Part shown: piece after piece, positions 1 to 8,516 of the stretch
Numbering within the stretch: the stretch's first letter is position 1
Layout: the number at the start of each line of letters is the position of its first letter
DNA from: Candidatus Babeliales bacterium
GTDB lineage: Bacteria; Babelota; Babeliae; Babelales; JACPOV01
Direction of reading: 5' to 3'
Assembly (NCBI GenBank): GCA_020054235.1
Contig: JAGVLQ010000011.1
Location: 1 to 38,359, forward strand
Length of the DNA stretch: 38,359 nucleotides
The notes under the pieces: model-generated
What the model saw: the letters and a program-made list of their open reading frames with translations, nothing else
Database searches by the model: none
Told to the model about the DNA's origin: nothing
Position numbers and translations under genes: made by a program

Positions 1-480
1 AAAATACACCAGCATGCTGCTGGACTGCTGTACGCTCGTAACTCGGTCCTAATTTTTTTAAAATTGAGGACCTCAAACAGTGACGAGCTAAAAAAGTTTT
101 AAATATCGTATTAATTCATTTTTTTATTCGGCAGTGCTCGAATAGTTCGCTATCGCTCATCTCTCGCAAAATTAAATTAATTTTTTTTTCGCAGAAAAAA
201 ATAATTTGGGTTCGCGAGAGCAAAGTTTTCGTAAGAAAACTTCCCATTTGAGCGCTTCAAAATAAAAAAAATGGTTAAATAAGATGTTTTAGCCAAATTA
301 GCTCAACTTGTATGAGCGTTCTTAATTTTTTCAAGAAAAAAATTAGAATGCGAGTTGGAGCGTACGAGAGATACATAAGAGATCCTCTCTTATGTGGTCT
401 GGGGTTAAGGGGTGTTGACCAAACAATACCCCTTATGCTGCCCGCATAGGGCCGTAAGATTAAATTAAAAAAAAATTAAT
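1..480. repeat. Nested inverted-repeat element, copy A
   Basis: This stretch holds no credible gene and is built of repeats. A forward arm at about 14-145 recurs in inverted orientation at about 250-365, so the two arms could fold on each other around a spacer of roughly 105 bases. Smaller palindromes are visible inside it, for example 372-394 (ACATAAGAGA, three bases, then its complement). A diverged copy lies at 9239-9710 and shares the opening block (AAAATACACCA then a CATGCTG palindrome) and the closing block (a short hairpin, then AAGATTAAATT-like sequence running into poly-A). Both copies sit just downstream of the 3' end of a minus-strand gene (galE here, yraN there). It resembles a foldback or MITE-like repeat; no transposase is nearby. 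Confidence 0.7.
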
Positions 481-575
481 AACCCTGAGAATTTCTTTGC
501 ATTTTAAAATGCATCAAAATAATTTTTAATAAAAAATTTTTTAAAAAAAATTCATTAAATACTTTTTTCAAAGTA

Positions 576-1586
576 TTACGCCGTCTTTTCTATGATCAAA
601 CTTTGGTGCAATGCGGTTTTTTCAAATGCTAACGCTGATTGGACAATAAACGATAATTCTGAATATTTTGGTTTCCATCGCAAAATTGATTGTGCTTTTC
701 TTGGGTCAGCAACTAAAATTGCTGGATCGCCGGGGCGGCGTGCTTGCCAGTTAACGTGAATGTTGGTTTTGCAAATTTGCCCAACCGTTTCTACCATTTC
801 TTTAACTGAAAAACCATTACCAGTTCCTAAATTAAATGCATCGGAGGGGTTGCCACGTTCCAAATGCTGCAAGGCTGCAAGGTGCGCTTGTGCAATATCA
901 AGTACATGCAAATAGTCACGAACAGCAGTGCCATCTTTTGTTTTGTAATCGCTGCCAAAAATTGAAAATGGTTGTTGAGTGCGGGCTGCTTTCAGGAGCA
1001 AAGGAATAATATGTGTTTCCGGTTTGTGTTGTTCTCCCAGTTGTTCTTCAGGCAATGCGCCAGCAGCATTAAAGTAGCGCAAGCTAACGGAGCGGAAATT
1101 ATATGCTTGTGCTGCATCGTGCAAAATAGTTTCAACTATTGCTTTGGTTTTGCCATAGGGGCTGATCGGATTGAATGGATGCTCTTCCACGAGCGGAACT
1201 TCTTGAGGCACACCGTAGACGGCACAACTTGAAGAAAAAATTAATTTGTCCACATGATGCTTGCGCATGGTTTGTAAGAGCGTTATGGTTTTGGCAACAT
1301 TATTTTCATAAAATTTTAATGGATCTTTGACCGATTCGCCGACTTCAATGCATGCGGCAAAATGCATTACGGCACCAATTTGGTGTTGAGAAAAAAGTGA
1401 ATCTAAGATTTGTTGGTCTGCAAAATCAGCGCGAACTATCTGCGCCCAAGTAGGGTTAAAATATTGGTTATGCACAAAGGAATCCAGCACAATCACCTGA
1501 TAATTGTTTTTTGCCAAAAGATATGCAGTGTGCGAGCCAATGTAGCCGGCACCGCCGATGACCAAAACCGTTGGGCGCGAAAGCAT
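576..1586 (-). CDS. galE: UDP-glucose 4-epimerase
   Basis: Interconverts UDP-glucose and UDP-galactose in the cytosol using bound NAD, supplying galactose for surface glycans. The protein is 336 residues, the usual length. The N-terminal Rossmann motif GGAGYIGSH is at residues 10-18, an SSSCAVYG segment carries the catalytic Ser region, and the YGKTK motif supplies the Tyr-x3-Lys pair of extended short-chain dehydrogenases. The ATG at 1586 is chosen over an in-frame start 51 bases upstream because AAGGAA sits just before it and the protein then begins right at the nucleotide-binding fold. The gene stands alone, with a repeat element downstream. A related UDP-sugar epimerase is possible, but the whole sequence reads as GalE. 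Confidence 0.93.
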   Translation of the reverse strand: MLSRPTVLVIGGAGYIGSHTAYLLAKNNYQVIVLDSFVHNQYFNPTWAQIVRADFADQQILDSLFSQHQIGAVMHFAACIEVGESVKDPLKFYENNVAKTITLLQTMRKHHVDKLIFSSSCAVYGVPQEVPLVEEHPFNPISPYGKTKAIVETILHDAAQAYNFRSVSLRYFNAAGALPEEQLGEQHKPETHIIPLLLKAARTQQPFSIFGSDYKTKDGTAVRDYLHVLDIAQAHLAALQHLERGNPSDAFNLGTGNGFSVKEMVETVGQICKTNIHVNWQARRPGDPAILVADPRKAQSILRWKPKYSELSFIVQSALAFEKTALHQSLIIEKTA

Positions 1587-1655
1587 GGAAATTCCTTTTT
1601 TTATTTGATGAGCTTTGAATATTTTTGAAGGTAGCATATTTAAAGAAGTAGGTAA

Positions 1656-1690
1656 AATAAAAAAAGCCCAGGTGAGACCTGAGCTTTTTT
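1656..1690 (-). terminator. Intrinsic terminator after the 1725-2375 gene
   Basis: On the minus strand a stem AGCTCAGGT / ACCTGGGCT with a three-base loop and one mismatch is followed by a T-rich tract. It lies between the end of the secreted-protein gene and the start of galE, so it separates the two minus-strand transcription units. Confidence 0.75.
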
Positions 1691-1724
1691 AAATTATGCT
1701 GAATAAAATAAGTCTTGCGATTTA

Positions 1725-2375
1725 TTATGCCTTTTCTATATCAACAGGTTTCATTTTTAAGGCATGATTCTTCATATCGTTAAAATCCGTAAAACCCCAA
1801 CTCTGTGCAAGAGCATTTTGTTTGTTGGTATCGATTTTATCAGCTGCAGTCAAAACGTCACTGAAAGCTTTTTGTGCCGCATTATTAGCGGTGTTAACGC
1901 CTGTTGGTGCTGGTGCCGGAGCTGGTGCTGGAGCAGCTTGAGCAAGCTTTGTAGCATTGGTATGAATTGAAGCTAAACCACTCAAGTCACCACTATACTT
2001 GCCAGTATTTATTGCATTTTGTAGATTTGTATATTCTTGTAACCATTTCTGAGCAGAAGATTTATCAGTTGGCGGTGTTTGGAGCGCTATATACTCATTT
2101 GATGCTGTGACTGGACGTGGTGTTGGAGGTGGAGGAGTTTCTCTAAGTACTGTTTTGTAATCAACACCAAATTCTTTTGTAAAACTATCTTGCAATTCTT
2201 TTTCAAAACGAGGTGTTAATTTTTGTTCTTTTTTATCTAGGATTCGCTCAAGCAGTTTAGCTGCTCCTGGTTTATCCTTATTCTTTATTGCTGTTTGAGC
2301 ATCTTTAAATAGATCTGCAAATAATGCTGTACTAAATATGAGGGAGAAAAATAATATATAAAATTTTTTATTCAT
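1725..2375 (-). CDS. Secreted protein with proline-rich linkers
   Basis: I do not recognise a family. The 216-residue product starts with a clear signal peptide (MNKKFYILFF, hydrophobic to about residue 20, cleavage near LFA). After it comes a charged helical segment, a proline stretch (PPPPTPRP near residue 81), a second helical part, a repeated Ala-Pro linker near residue 148 and a final helical part. The alternation of small helical parts with Pro/Ala linkers suggests a periplasmic or cell-surface spacer protein rather than an enzyme. It lies between galE and the outer-membrane protein gene, each separated by its own terminator, so it is probably transcribed alone. Confidence 0.75.
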   Translation of the reverse strand: MNKKFYILFFSLIFSTALFADLFKDAQTAIKNKDKPGAAKLLERILDKKEQKLTPRFEKELQDSFTKEFGVDYKTVLRETPPPPTPRPVTASNEYIALQTPPTDKSSAQKWLQEYTNLQNAINTGKYSGDLSGLASIHTNATKLAQAAPAPAPAPAPTGVNTANNAAQKAFSDVLTAADKIDTNKQNALAQSWGFTDFNDMKNHALKMKPVDIEKA

Positions 2376-2390
2376 TCAAACCCCTTTTTT

Positions 2391-2428
2391 AAAAAAAGAG
2401 CTCCGATATTTATCGAAGCTCTTTTTTT
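2391..2428 (-). terminator. Intrinsic terminator after the outer-membrane protein gene
   Basis: A near-perfect stem (GAGCTTCGAT / ATCGGAGCTC on the minus strand) with a four-base loop is flanked by A7 and T7 runs. It follows the stop of the 2442-4016 gene and ends before the RBS of the next minus-strand gene. The A and T runs make it potentially bidirectional. Confidence 0.85.
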
Positions 2429-2441
2429 AAATGCTATTTCG

Positions 2442-4016
2442 TTACAATGATACGCCGAATTTACCCCAAACGGTGAAACGATTTACGGCGCTGCAGCTGG
2501 AAGCAAGTTCATAAGAACCGCCTACGCCGACAAATACCGGCCAGCACCAGTTATCCCAACGGTAACCCAATGAGCCATAGAAGATATTGCTAATAGCGCA
2601 TGGTGTTGCAGCTGAACCAAGATCAAGGTCTTGTTCTTGAATTCGTGCATTATTGCTATAAGCGATTGTTGCTCCAGTTCCGTCAAATATTTCCTTGATT
2701 GTAATTGCGCGGTTGATTTCTGAAATATCAGTTGAGAAGCCCGCAGCATTTATATTTGCAAATGCCGGTCCTGGTACCCATGGAGTATTTAGGCTAACTT
2801 TTTCACTAGTTTTTGCCCAGAAGTTATAACCGATTTCTCCTTGGAATCCGCAGTGGCTATATACTAATGCAGTGTTCAAGTCTTTTTGGTAGCGAGGGCG
2901 TACTTTTACTTTTTGAGTAAATACGTTAATACCTTCTTGTACTACCTGAGCAGCCGCTTCAGTTGCATTACGGTATACCAATTGGTAACGGCTCCATGGT
3001 TTGTTTTTTACGTCAAATGAACGTGTTTGAGTGTTTTGGAACAAGTAGCGGCCGTTAGTTGCCATTTCAAAATGCAAGTAGCGGTCACAGCTGCACCAGA
3101 TTTCCCAACCCCAGGAAGCACCCCACATTAAACCACCATGGAAGTTGTTACCAACAATTGGTTCAAACACAAATTCACCTTTTGGTCTGTTACCTGTTGG
3201 TATCAAGCCACCAATGTAACCTTCTGCATGGCACATTTCTTCACAAAGATAGTCATACCCAATTTTTACTTCAATTTCTGCAGCGGCAGTATGAGTTCTG
3301 CTACCAGCTATTTTACCAAAATTCCATACTGAACCAGTTACCAAGAAGCCAACAGCACTTGGTTGCGTTATGTTATTTAAGAATGGTTTTTGACCTAAGA
3401 AAGCTTCTTTCATGCTGGTATTAACTTTACCTTGCGCGCCAGCTGCAACAGTACCTGGGTTACTGATAGACTCTGTTAAACGAACATCATTGCGCACCCA
3501 CTCAATTGGTGATGAAACTTCAAACCACCATCTTTTTTCGCAGGCATCACGGCGATGGAGATATTGTTTGTAGTCAATACCAACACCTGCAAAGCTTTGG
3601 CGCGGGCTAAAGCAAATGGTACTTTCGAAATTAGCGCCTGTTGTATGGATATTGAAGTTTGCAGCATTTACATCGCGTAAGTTCGGATTGTAATTACCAG
3701 CACCAGGTACTAATGCCCCACCGAAAGCGTTACCTTCAGCTACAACTAAACAATTTTTGTTGCAGAACATGAAGTATTTGCCGATGTCTTTACCTTGCGT
3801 GGTTTGACCACCGAATGGAACTGCTTGAATTGCACCACTTATGCCACAATCACGAGCAAGGGCACGATCACGCCACATTGCTTCTTTTTCTGGCATATGA
3901 GATTGGAAGGGTGGACGAATCCAGAGGAAGGTATGTGATGAATTATCACAATCCTCTGCTTGTAATAAACTAGCTGCACTGAGAAGAAGGAGAGAAACTT
4001 TTAATTGTTTTCTCAT
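2442..4016 (-). CDS. Cysteine-rich outer-membrane beta-barrel protein
   Basis: Probable major outer-membrane protein of 524 residues. A signal peptide (MRKQLKVSLLLL, cleavage after LQA near residue 20) precedes a long domain rich in aromatic and alternating polar/apolar segments such as GFQGEIGYNFWAK and GSLGYRWDNWCWPVF. The chain ends in WGKFGVSL, an aromatic-containing terminal beta-strand of the kind the Bam complex recognises. I count 14 cysteines in the mature part, several in close pairs (CEEMC, CSC), which is uncommon for porins and recalls disulphide-linked chlamydial MOMP-type envelopes. The ATG at 4016 is preferred over one 39 bases upstream because AAGGAG stands just ahead of it. 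The gene is monocistronic, with its own terminator and a possible promoter at 4072-4101. Pore function is inferred. Confidence 0.75.
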   Translation of the reverse strand: MRKQLKVSLLLLSAASLLQAEDCDNSSHTFLWIRPPFQSHMPEKEAMWRDRALARDCGISGAIQAVPFGGQTTQGKDIGKYFMFCNKNCLVVAEGNAFGGALVPGAGNYNPNLRDVNAANFNIHTTGANFESTICFSPRQSFAGVGIDYKQYLHRRDACEKRWWFEVSSPIEWVRNDVRLTESISNPGTVAAGAQGKVNTSMKEAFLGQKPFLNNITQPSAVGFLVTGSVWNFGKIAGSRTHTAAAEIEVKIGYDYLCEEMCHAEGYIGGLIPTGNRPKGEFVFEPIVGNNFHGGLMWGASWGWEIWCSCDRYLHFEMATNGRYLFQNTQTRSFDVKNKPWSRYQLVYRNATEAAAQVVQEGINVFTQKVKVRPRYQKDLNTALVYSHCGFQGEIGYNFWAKTSEKVSLNTPWVPGPAFANINAAGFSTDISEINRAITIKEIFDGTGATIAYSNNARIQEQDLDLGSAATPCAISNIFYGSLGYRWDNWCWPVFVGVGGSYELASSCSAVNRFTVWGKFGVSL

Positions 4017-4071
4017 GGTCACTCCTTTTTTAGAAGTGTTATACATTACTGACACTCCGACACTATATTAT

Positions 4072-4101
4072 TTTCTACCAATTTTTATCTACGTTAGTCA
4101 A
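4072..4101 (-). promoter_or_regulatory. Possible sigma70-type promoter of the outer-membrane protein gene
   Basis: On the minus strand TTGACT (4101-4096) is followed after 18 bases by TAGAAA (4077-4072), with a TAATAT a few bases further on. It lies about 55 bases upstream of the chosen start. The -35 is good and the -10 weak. Confidence 0.35.
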
Positions 4102-4274
4102 TCTTTTTTATATTTTTTTTTTGACATTAAATACAATATTTATTTTTTCTTCATCGCACCATAGTTACCTCCTTCTTAAATTATATGGTATGCTAGGAGT
4201 TTTTATGTTTTACCTATGTTCTAACATTATACCTGAATAAAAGTCAACTATTTTCAAAAAAATGTATAAAACTT

Positions 4275-4303
4275 TTTCATAAATTTGCTAAATTGAGTAT
4301 AAT
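4275..4303 (+). promoter_or_regulatory. Possible promoter of hisS
   Basis: A perfect TATAAT at 4298-4303, preceded at 17 bases by the weak -35 TTTCAT (4275-4280), lies about 38 bases upstream of the hisS ATG. The -10 box carries the call. Confidence 0.4.
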
Positions 4304-4341
4304 TTTTTTTAGTTTGTTGCAATGAAAAATAAAGGTGCCCT

Positions 4342-5592
4342 ATGGTCAGTAAAATTCGTGGAACGCAAGATTTTTTAGATTTAATACTATTCAATTTTAT
4401 TGTTGATACCACAAAAAAATACCTTATGTGTCATCACTTTACTGAAATTGCCACACCAATTTTAGAATCAACGGAGCTTTTCAAGCGTTCATTGGGTCTT
4501 GAAACTGATGTTGTTACCAAACAAATGTTTACTATCGCAACGCAAAAAGAAGAGGAATTAATGTGTCTGCGGCCAGAAGCAACAGCCTCTACTATGCGCG
4601 CGTTTTTGGAGCATAGCATACAAACTTTTCCTTGGAAAGTTTTTTCTTGGGGTCCCATGTTCAGGTATGAACGACCGCAAAAAGGTCGATTCCGTCAGTT
4701 TCATCAAATTAATATGGAAATTATCAATACACCATCTACTTGGTATGATGCTTATTTAATTACGTTGCTTGATCGTTTATTTTCGCAGCGCTTTCAACTT
4801 CAAAACTATGCCTTATTAATAAATTTTTTAGGTTGTCAGGCTGATCGTCAACGTTTCAAAACGGTACTAGAAGCATATTTAAATTCGGTAAAACATAATC
4901 TTTGCGAAACGTGTTTAGTTCGTAAAGAAAAAAACATTTTGCGTGTTTTTGATTGTAAAAACTCTGTATGCCAAGAACAGTACCGGAATGCACCAAAAAT
5001 TGCTGACCATGTATGCACAGAATGTGCACAGGAATGGAAACAAGTACAAGAAACCTTGCAAGAGCTTTCAGTGACCTTTAGTGTTGAACCAACGCTGGTG
5101 CGTGGCCTTGATTATTATGATAAAACGGCGTTTGAATTTGTTAGTACCGAACTTGGGGCCCAAAGTGCCTTTTGTGGTGGTGGTAGGTATAACCATTTGG
5201 CGGGGCAATTAGGCAGTAAAACAGAATATCCTGCCCTTGGAGCTTCTATTGGCATAGAGCGCTTGATGTTGCTGCTTGAACCGCTTAAAAATATATTACC
5301 ATTGCCGCAGCAGCCAGGAATACAGGTTGTTGTGCCCATGGGGCCTGAGCAACAAAATCTCGCGTTATTTATTGCTGATGAATTACAAAATAATGGCTTA
5401 TGTACTGATGTGCTCTTGGATGGCGGTTCACTTAAAAGCATGCTGCGCAAAGCAAACAAAATAGGCGCACAGCATGTGCTCATTATTGGCCAAGAAGAAC
5501 AAGAGACCGGAACCGTAATGGTAAAAAATATGCAGACGGGCGCTGAAGAGCGCATTGCTCAAACAGCGTTGGTTGCCTACTTAAAACGATAA
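4342..5592 (+). CDS. hisS: Histidine--tRNA ligase
   Basis: Class II aminoacyl-tRNA synthetase that charges tRNA-His in the cytosol. The 416-residue length is normal. The protein opens with the family's KIRGTQDF segment. Class II motif 2 is at residues 107-121 (FRYERPQKGRFRQFHQ), the histidine-binding segment LVRGLDYYDKTAFEF begins at 252, and GGGRYNHL (279-286) with GASIGIERL forms motif 3. The C-terminal anticodon-binding domain is present. An AAAGG sequence precedes the ATG. The gene stands between two minus-strand genes with a bidirectional terminator behind it. Two CxxC-like pairs near residues 189-226 occur in an insertion and may be a small metal-binding or structural module. Confidence 0.96.
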   Translation: MVSKIRGTQDFLDLILFNFIVDTTKKYLMCHHFTEIATPILESTELFKRSLGLETDVVTKQMFTIATQKEEELMCLRPEATASTMRAFLEHSIQTFPWKVFSWGPMFRYERPQKGRFRQFHQINMEIINTPSTWYDAYLITLLDRLFSQRFQLQNYALLINFLGCQADRQRFKTVLEAYLNSVKHNLCETCLVRKEKNILRVFDCKNSVCQEQYRNAPKIADHVCTECAQEWKQVQETLQELSVTFSVEPTLVRGLDYYDKTAFEFVSTELGAQSAFCGGGRYNHLAGQLGSKTEYPALGASIGIERLMLLLEPLKNILPLPQQPGIQVVVPMGPEQQNLALFIADELQNNGLCTDVLLDGGSLKSMLRKANKIGAQHVLIIGQEEQETGTVMVKNMQTGAEERIAQTALVAYLKR

Positions 5593-5599
5593 AAAATTA

Positions 5600-5626
5600 A
5601 AGGGCTGAGGAAAGTTCCTCAGCCCT
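5600..5626. terminator. Bidirectional terminator between hisS and the 5657-6841 gene
   Basis: A perfect 12-base stem (AAGGGCTGAGGA / TCCTCAGCCCTT) with a short loop lies between two convergent genes. The T-rich tract is on the minus-strand side (TAATTTTTTA), so it best fits the minus-strand gene and may serve hisS as well. Confidence 0.85.
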
Positions 5627-5656
5627 TATGATTAGCTAGCCTCTTGCGAGAACTAA

Positions 5657-6841
5657 TTACTTGATTTGCTCGAGTGCTTTAACAACGTTGTCATAAGCAG
5701 TTGTAACCGCTTTAACGCGTCGGTCTTCTTTAATCCTAGTAGAATTCTTAAGATCGGAAACTGTTTTAAACTGGATGTTTTTCATTTGATTAATAACCGA
5801 AACGAATTCTTCGTTGTTACGTGCAGTAAAGAATGTATTAGTTAACTGAGTTAAGTCACCACAGTTTGCTTCTTTAAGTGCTGTAACAATGTTATTAGCT
5901 TCAACTTTGTTATTAGCATTTAATGCTTTTACTAAGTTTTGCTTAACTTCTTCTACGTTACTTGTAGAGAACATGCCACCTTTGTTTACAACAACAGGAT
6001 TTTTAGATGTTGTTGTAACAGTTGTAGTCGGTTTTGTAACCGGTTTCAAGTTAGCTTGTGAACCTTGTTGACCAGTTGTTGCAGTTGGTTGTGCATTAAC
6101 TGGTTTTTTTGGAGCTGGGTTCACTTCAGGTGATTTTTCTTCTTTGTTCGGGTAAGCTTCATTAGCTGGTGCTAATTGCTTGTTGTTGTATTGGTTCAAG
6201 CCATAATAACCAAGGCCAATTATACCAAGAGTACCTAGTGCTGTGCCAGTTTTCCAGTTGAATGCTGCATTGCTTAGTGTTTCTTTGCTAGGCATGTAAC
6301 CTTTAACAGTTTCCATGCTTGGCATAGAAGGCATGTAACCTTTAACAGTTTCCATGCTTGGAACGTATCCATAGTGGTTCGCTGCATAGGCAGAACCAAC
6401 TAAAGCTGTAGTACCAATCAAGCCCATTCCTAAAGCTTTTTTGTTGTTGTTTACAAACTTCTTGATGGATTCTATGTTGCCATATTTGTACACAACCCAA
6501 GAACCGCCAATAACAGCAACGGCGCCAGCAGTGTAATATGGATGGTTCACTGGAATAGCTAGAACTGTTTGACCTTTTTCTAAAGCTGCTTTAGCAACTT
6601 CTTTAACAGTCTCAGTCCAAGTTGAAGCAACTTTTGCAGCTTCTGTAACTGGTTGAGCTGAAGTAATTTCTTCAGCAGCTGTAACTGGAATTAAATCTAT
6701 TAGAGCTTCTTGTGTCTCTTTTTCTAGAGCTTGCATCTTTTCTTTAAAGATTGCATCTAAAGCTTGATTGTCCATTGCAACTGCTTGGGATGTTACTAAT
6801 CCCAAAAGAGTGATTAATGAGAATAAACGAATAGTATTCAT
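5657..6841 (-). CDS. Secreted/membrane protein with internal tandem repeat
   Basis: Unrecognised protein of 394 residues. A signal peptide (MNTIRLFSLITLLGLV, cleavage near AVA, residue 22) is followed by a charged helical part. Three hydrophobic segments follow, near residues 105-117, 137-153 and 200-217, the first introduced by NHPYYTAGAVAVIGG. Then come a Pro/Thr/Asn-rich linker and a C-terminal helical domain. A 13-residue unit (SMETVKGYMP) is present twice between the second and third hydrophobic segments, from an exact 32-base DNA repeat. The same plan recurs in the neighbouring 7256-8329 gene (signal peptide, HPY motif, three hydrophobic segments, low-complexity linker, helical C-terminus), so the two look like diverged paralogues. 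On the minus strand a TTGACA at 6956-6951 may be part of its promoter. Function unknown. Confidence 0.8.
   Translation of the reverse strand: MNTIRLFSLITLLGLVTSQAVAMDNQALDAIFKEKMQALEKETQEALIDLIPVTAAEEITSAQPVTEAAKVASTWTETVKEVAKAALEKGQTVLAIPVNHPYYTAGAVAVIGGSWVVYKYGNIESIKKFVNNNKKALGMGLIGTTALVGSAYAANHYGYVPSMETVKGYMPSMPSMETVKGYMPSKETLSNAAFNWKTGTALGTLGIIGLGYYGLNQYNNKQLAPANEAYPNKEEKSPEVNPAPKKPVNAQPTATTGQQGSQANLKPVTKPTTTVTTTSKNPVVVNKGGMFSTSNVEEVKQNLVKALNANNKVEANNIVTALKEANCGDLTQLTNTFFTARNNEEFVSVINQMKNIQFKTVSDLKNSTRIKEDRRVKAVTTAYDNVVKALEQIK
6291..6361. repeat. Tandem 39-base repeat inside the 5657-6841 gene
   Basis: A 32-base stretch starting GGCATGTAACC is identical at 6291-6322 and 6330-6361, giving a 39-base period. 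It encodes the duplicated SMETVKGYMP unit. The exact identity points to a recent duplication. Confidence 0.9.
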
Positions 6842-7255
6842 ACGAATACACCTCCATTAATGTGATTAAACATAATCTTACATTCAATTTTTCTTAGTTT
6901 GCGAATGTAAGGCTAGCCATTTCTTTTAACTTTATAGAATTTAAAAAGTATGTCAATACCGTGGCTATATTTTTTTTATTTCAATTATAATTTATTCTAC
7001 GCTTGATTCAATGTTGTTTTGTAAATTCCAGTGTGAAACAATTTGTTATAATTTATGCTGCCAAATAATTTCAATGTGAAAACATTTATAAATGGACTGA
7101 AAATCCACAACGATATCTCCCTTACGCCGTTCACCCTGCGAAGTACGGTGAAGCTTTGCGCAAAGCCTGGGATACTTCGATAAACTCCCAGCCTTCACTT
7201 GAACTTCGGCGTACAAGCAGCATGAAGGGAAGATTATCAGCCTAAAAATTTCAAA
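6842..7255. other. Gene-free spacer with a structured palindromic block
   Basis: Between the two paralogous secreted-protein genes no reading frame looks real. The right half (7122-7213) is packed with nested palindromes, listed separately. The left half is AT-rich and should hold the promoter of the 5657-6841 gene; a TTGACA on the minus strand at 6956-6951 is the best -35 candidate, but the nearest TATAAA is only 14 bases beyond it. Confidence 0.6.
7122..7213. repeat. Nested palindromic element
   Basis: Three inverted repeats sit one inside another: TACGCCG (7123-7129) with CGGCGTA (7207-7213), CGAAGTA (7139-7145) with TACTTCG (7173-7179), and the 14-base palindrome GCTTTGCGCAAAGC (7153-7166). 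An alternative hairpin pairs CTGGGA (7167-7172) with TCCCAG (7186-7191). The block is richer in GC than its surroundings. It resembles REP/MITE-type repeats, but no second copy was found in the window. Confidence 0.6.
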
Positions 7256-8329
7256 TTAATTGAGTTTCTTAATGTTTTTTAAATGTTGTTCAATAGCAAA
7301 TTTTTTACTCGCAGCATTTCCATAACTGGTTTTTTTATCGTCGCTTTTAAGTTCTGTGAAAAATGTTGTAATAAGCTCATTAAGTTTTTGATCGTTAAAA
7401 TCTTTAACTTGTAGCAATAAAGCATTTTCGGTTAATGACGGTTTATTTCCTAAAATATTTTCTAGATTTGTAACAAGTTGTTGTTTTTTTTCTTTCAAGT
7501 TTGTTGAAGAAGAGCTATTAGAAGAGTTTCCAGAACTGGGCGTTGATTCTTTTGAGCTGGATGTACTTGAAATAGATGATGTCGAAGAACTTAAATCATA
7601 ATGCTGCTGAGTGTTTTCTTCCTTTTTCTCTAATTTTTTTTGATCTTCAGCATTTTCAGGTGTTGTTGAAGAATCTTTTGTTGAAGGTAAAGCGGGATAA
7701 ACTTGTTGCGTTTTTTCTTTGCCGCTTGTAAGCCAGTTATAAAATTTGATGCCAGCTCCTACAGTAAGGGTTAAGAAACCAATTCCTTGCCAGCTGCCGA
7801 CATTTTTGTAGATTGAACTTACGGCACTTTCAGGATTTAAATTACTTGCCACATACAAGCTAAAATTTAGAAGGCTTAGAAATGTCACCGCACTTATTTC
7901 AGGATTTTTTTTGATAAATTCTAAAACGGTATCGGTTTTATGCAAGCTTCCTGTTTTGTAAACGAGATATAATGCAGTACCAATAAGAACAACACCGACA
8001 AAACCTTGTGCAGCTAAATAAAAGTACGGATGATCTATGGTAAATTCTTCAAAAAACTCTCCATAGGAGTTGAAAGAATTTATTGTTTCTTGTGCTTCAG
8101 GGGAAGTGATAATTTCTTGAGCTTGTTCGATGTGCTTTTGTGTAGGTGTACCTTCAAGATATTGGGCAAAATCAGCTGCTAATTTTGAAGTTTTCTTTGC
8201 ACCTTGAACGGTTAGAATTTTTGCATTTTCTTTAAATTCATTTAAATCCATTGCATTAAGAAAATACATGCAATTTGAAAGTATGAATGAAATGGCAATA
8301 ATGCCAAAAAGAATACGTCTGAAATTCAT
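7256..8329 (-). CDS. Secreted/membrane protein, paralogue of the 5657-6841 product
   Basis: Unrecognised 357-residue protein. It begins with a hydrophobic signal segment (MNFRRILFGIIAIS, cleavage perhaps after LNA near residue 26). A charged part ends in the motif DHPYFYLAAQGF near residue 99. Hydrophobic segments follow near 103-123, 147-163 and 182-194, then a charged linker, a long serine-rich run (residues about 247-277) and a helical C-terminal domain. The order of parts matches the downstream neighbour although sequence identity is low, so a shared origin is inferred. Weakly ribosome-binding purines precede the ATG. The Ser-rich stretch is low complexity and may be a flexible tether. 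Function unknown. Confidence 0.78.
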   Translation of the reverse strand: MNFRRILFGIIAISFILSNCMYFLNAMDLNEFKENAKILTVQGAKKTSKLAADFAQYLEGTPTQKHIEQAQEIITSPEAQETINSFNSYGEFFEEFTIDHPYFYLAAQGFVGVVLIGTALYLVYKTGSLHKTDTVLEFIKKNPEISAVTFLSLLNFSLYVASNLNPESAVSSIYKNVGSWQGIGFLTLTVGAGIKFYNWLTSGKEKTQQVYPALPSTKDSSTTPENAEDQKKLEKKEENTQQHYDLSSSTSSISSTSSSKESTPSSGNSSNSSSSTNLKEKKQQLVTNLENILGNKPSLTENALLLQVKDFNDQKLNELITTFFTELKSDDKKTSYGNAASKKFAIEQHLKNIKKLN

Positions 8330-8516
8330 TGTTTTTATGCCTCCATTTTTACGCTGCTTTGCAGCGGGATATTAAATCCATTTCCTGGTAGGGTTACTTT
8401 AAGCTTGCCTATTTGTACCAGGTAATAGTTTAACTATAGCATAAATATTACAAATGTAAATTGTCTGGATAAAATATTTTGCAAAAATTTCCTAAGAAGC
8501 ATTCATGTGGTAAGAT

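Noticed and set aside
1-480. CRISPR array
   Set aside because: Repeats here are inverted and unevenly spaced with no regular spacers, and no cas genes are in the window.
1410-1628. 72-residue + strand frame antisense to galE
   Set aside because: It overlaps the well-supported galE coding strand and has no own features.
5115-5555. 146-residue minus frame inside hisS
   Set aside because: It is a shadow of the hisS coding frame; hisS is fully supported by family motifs.
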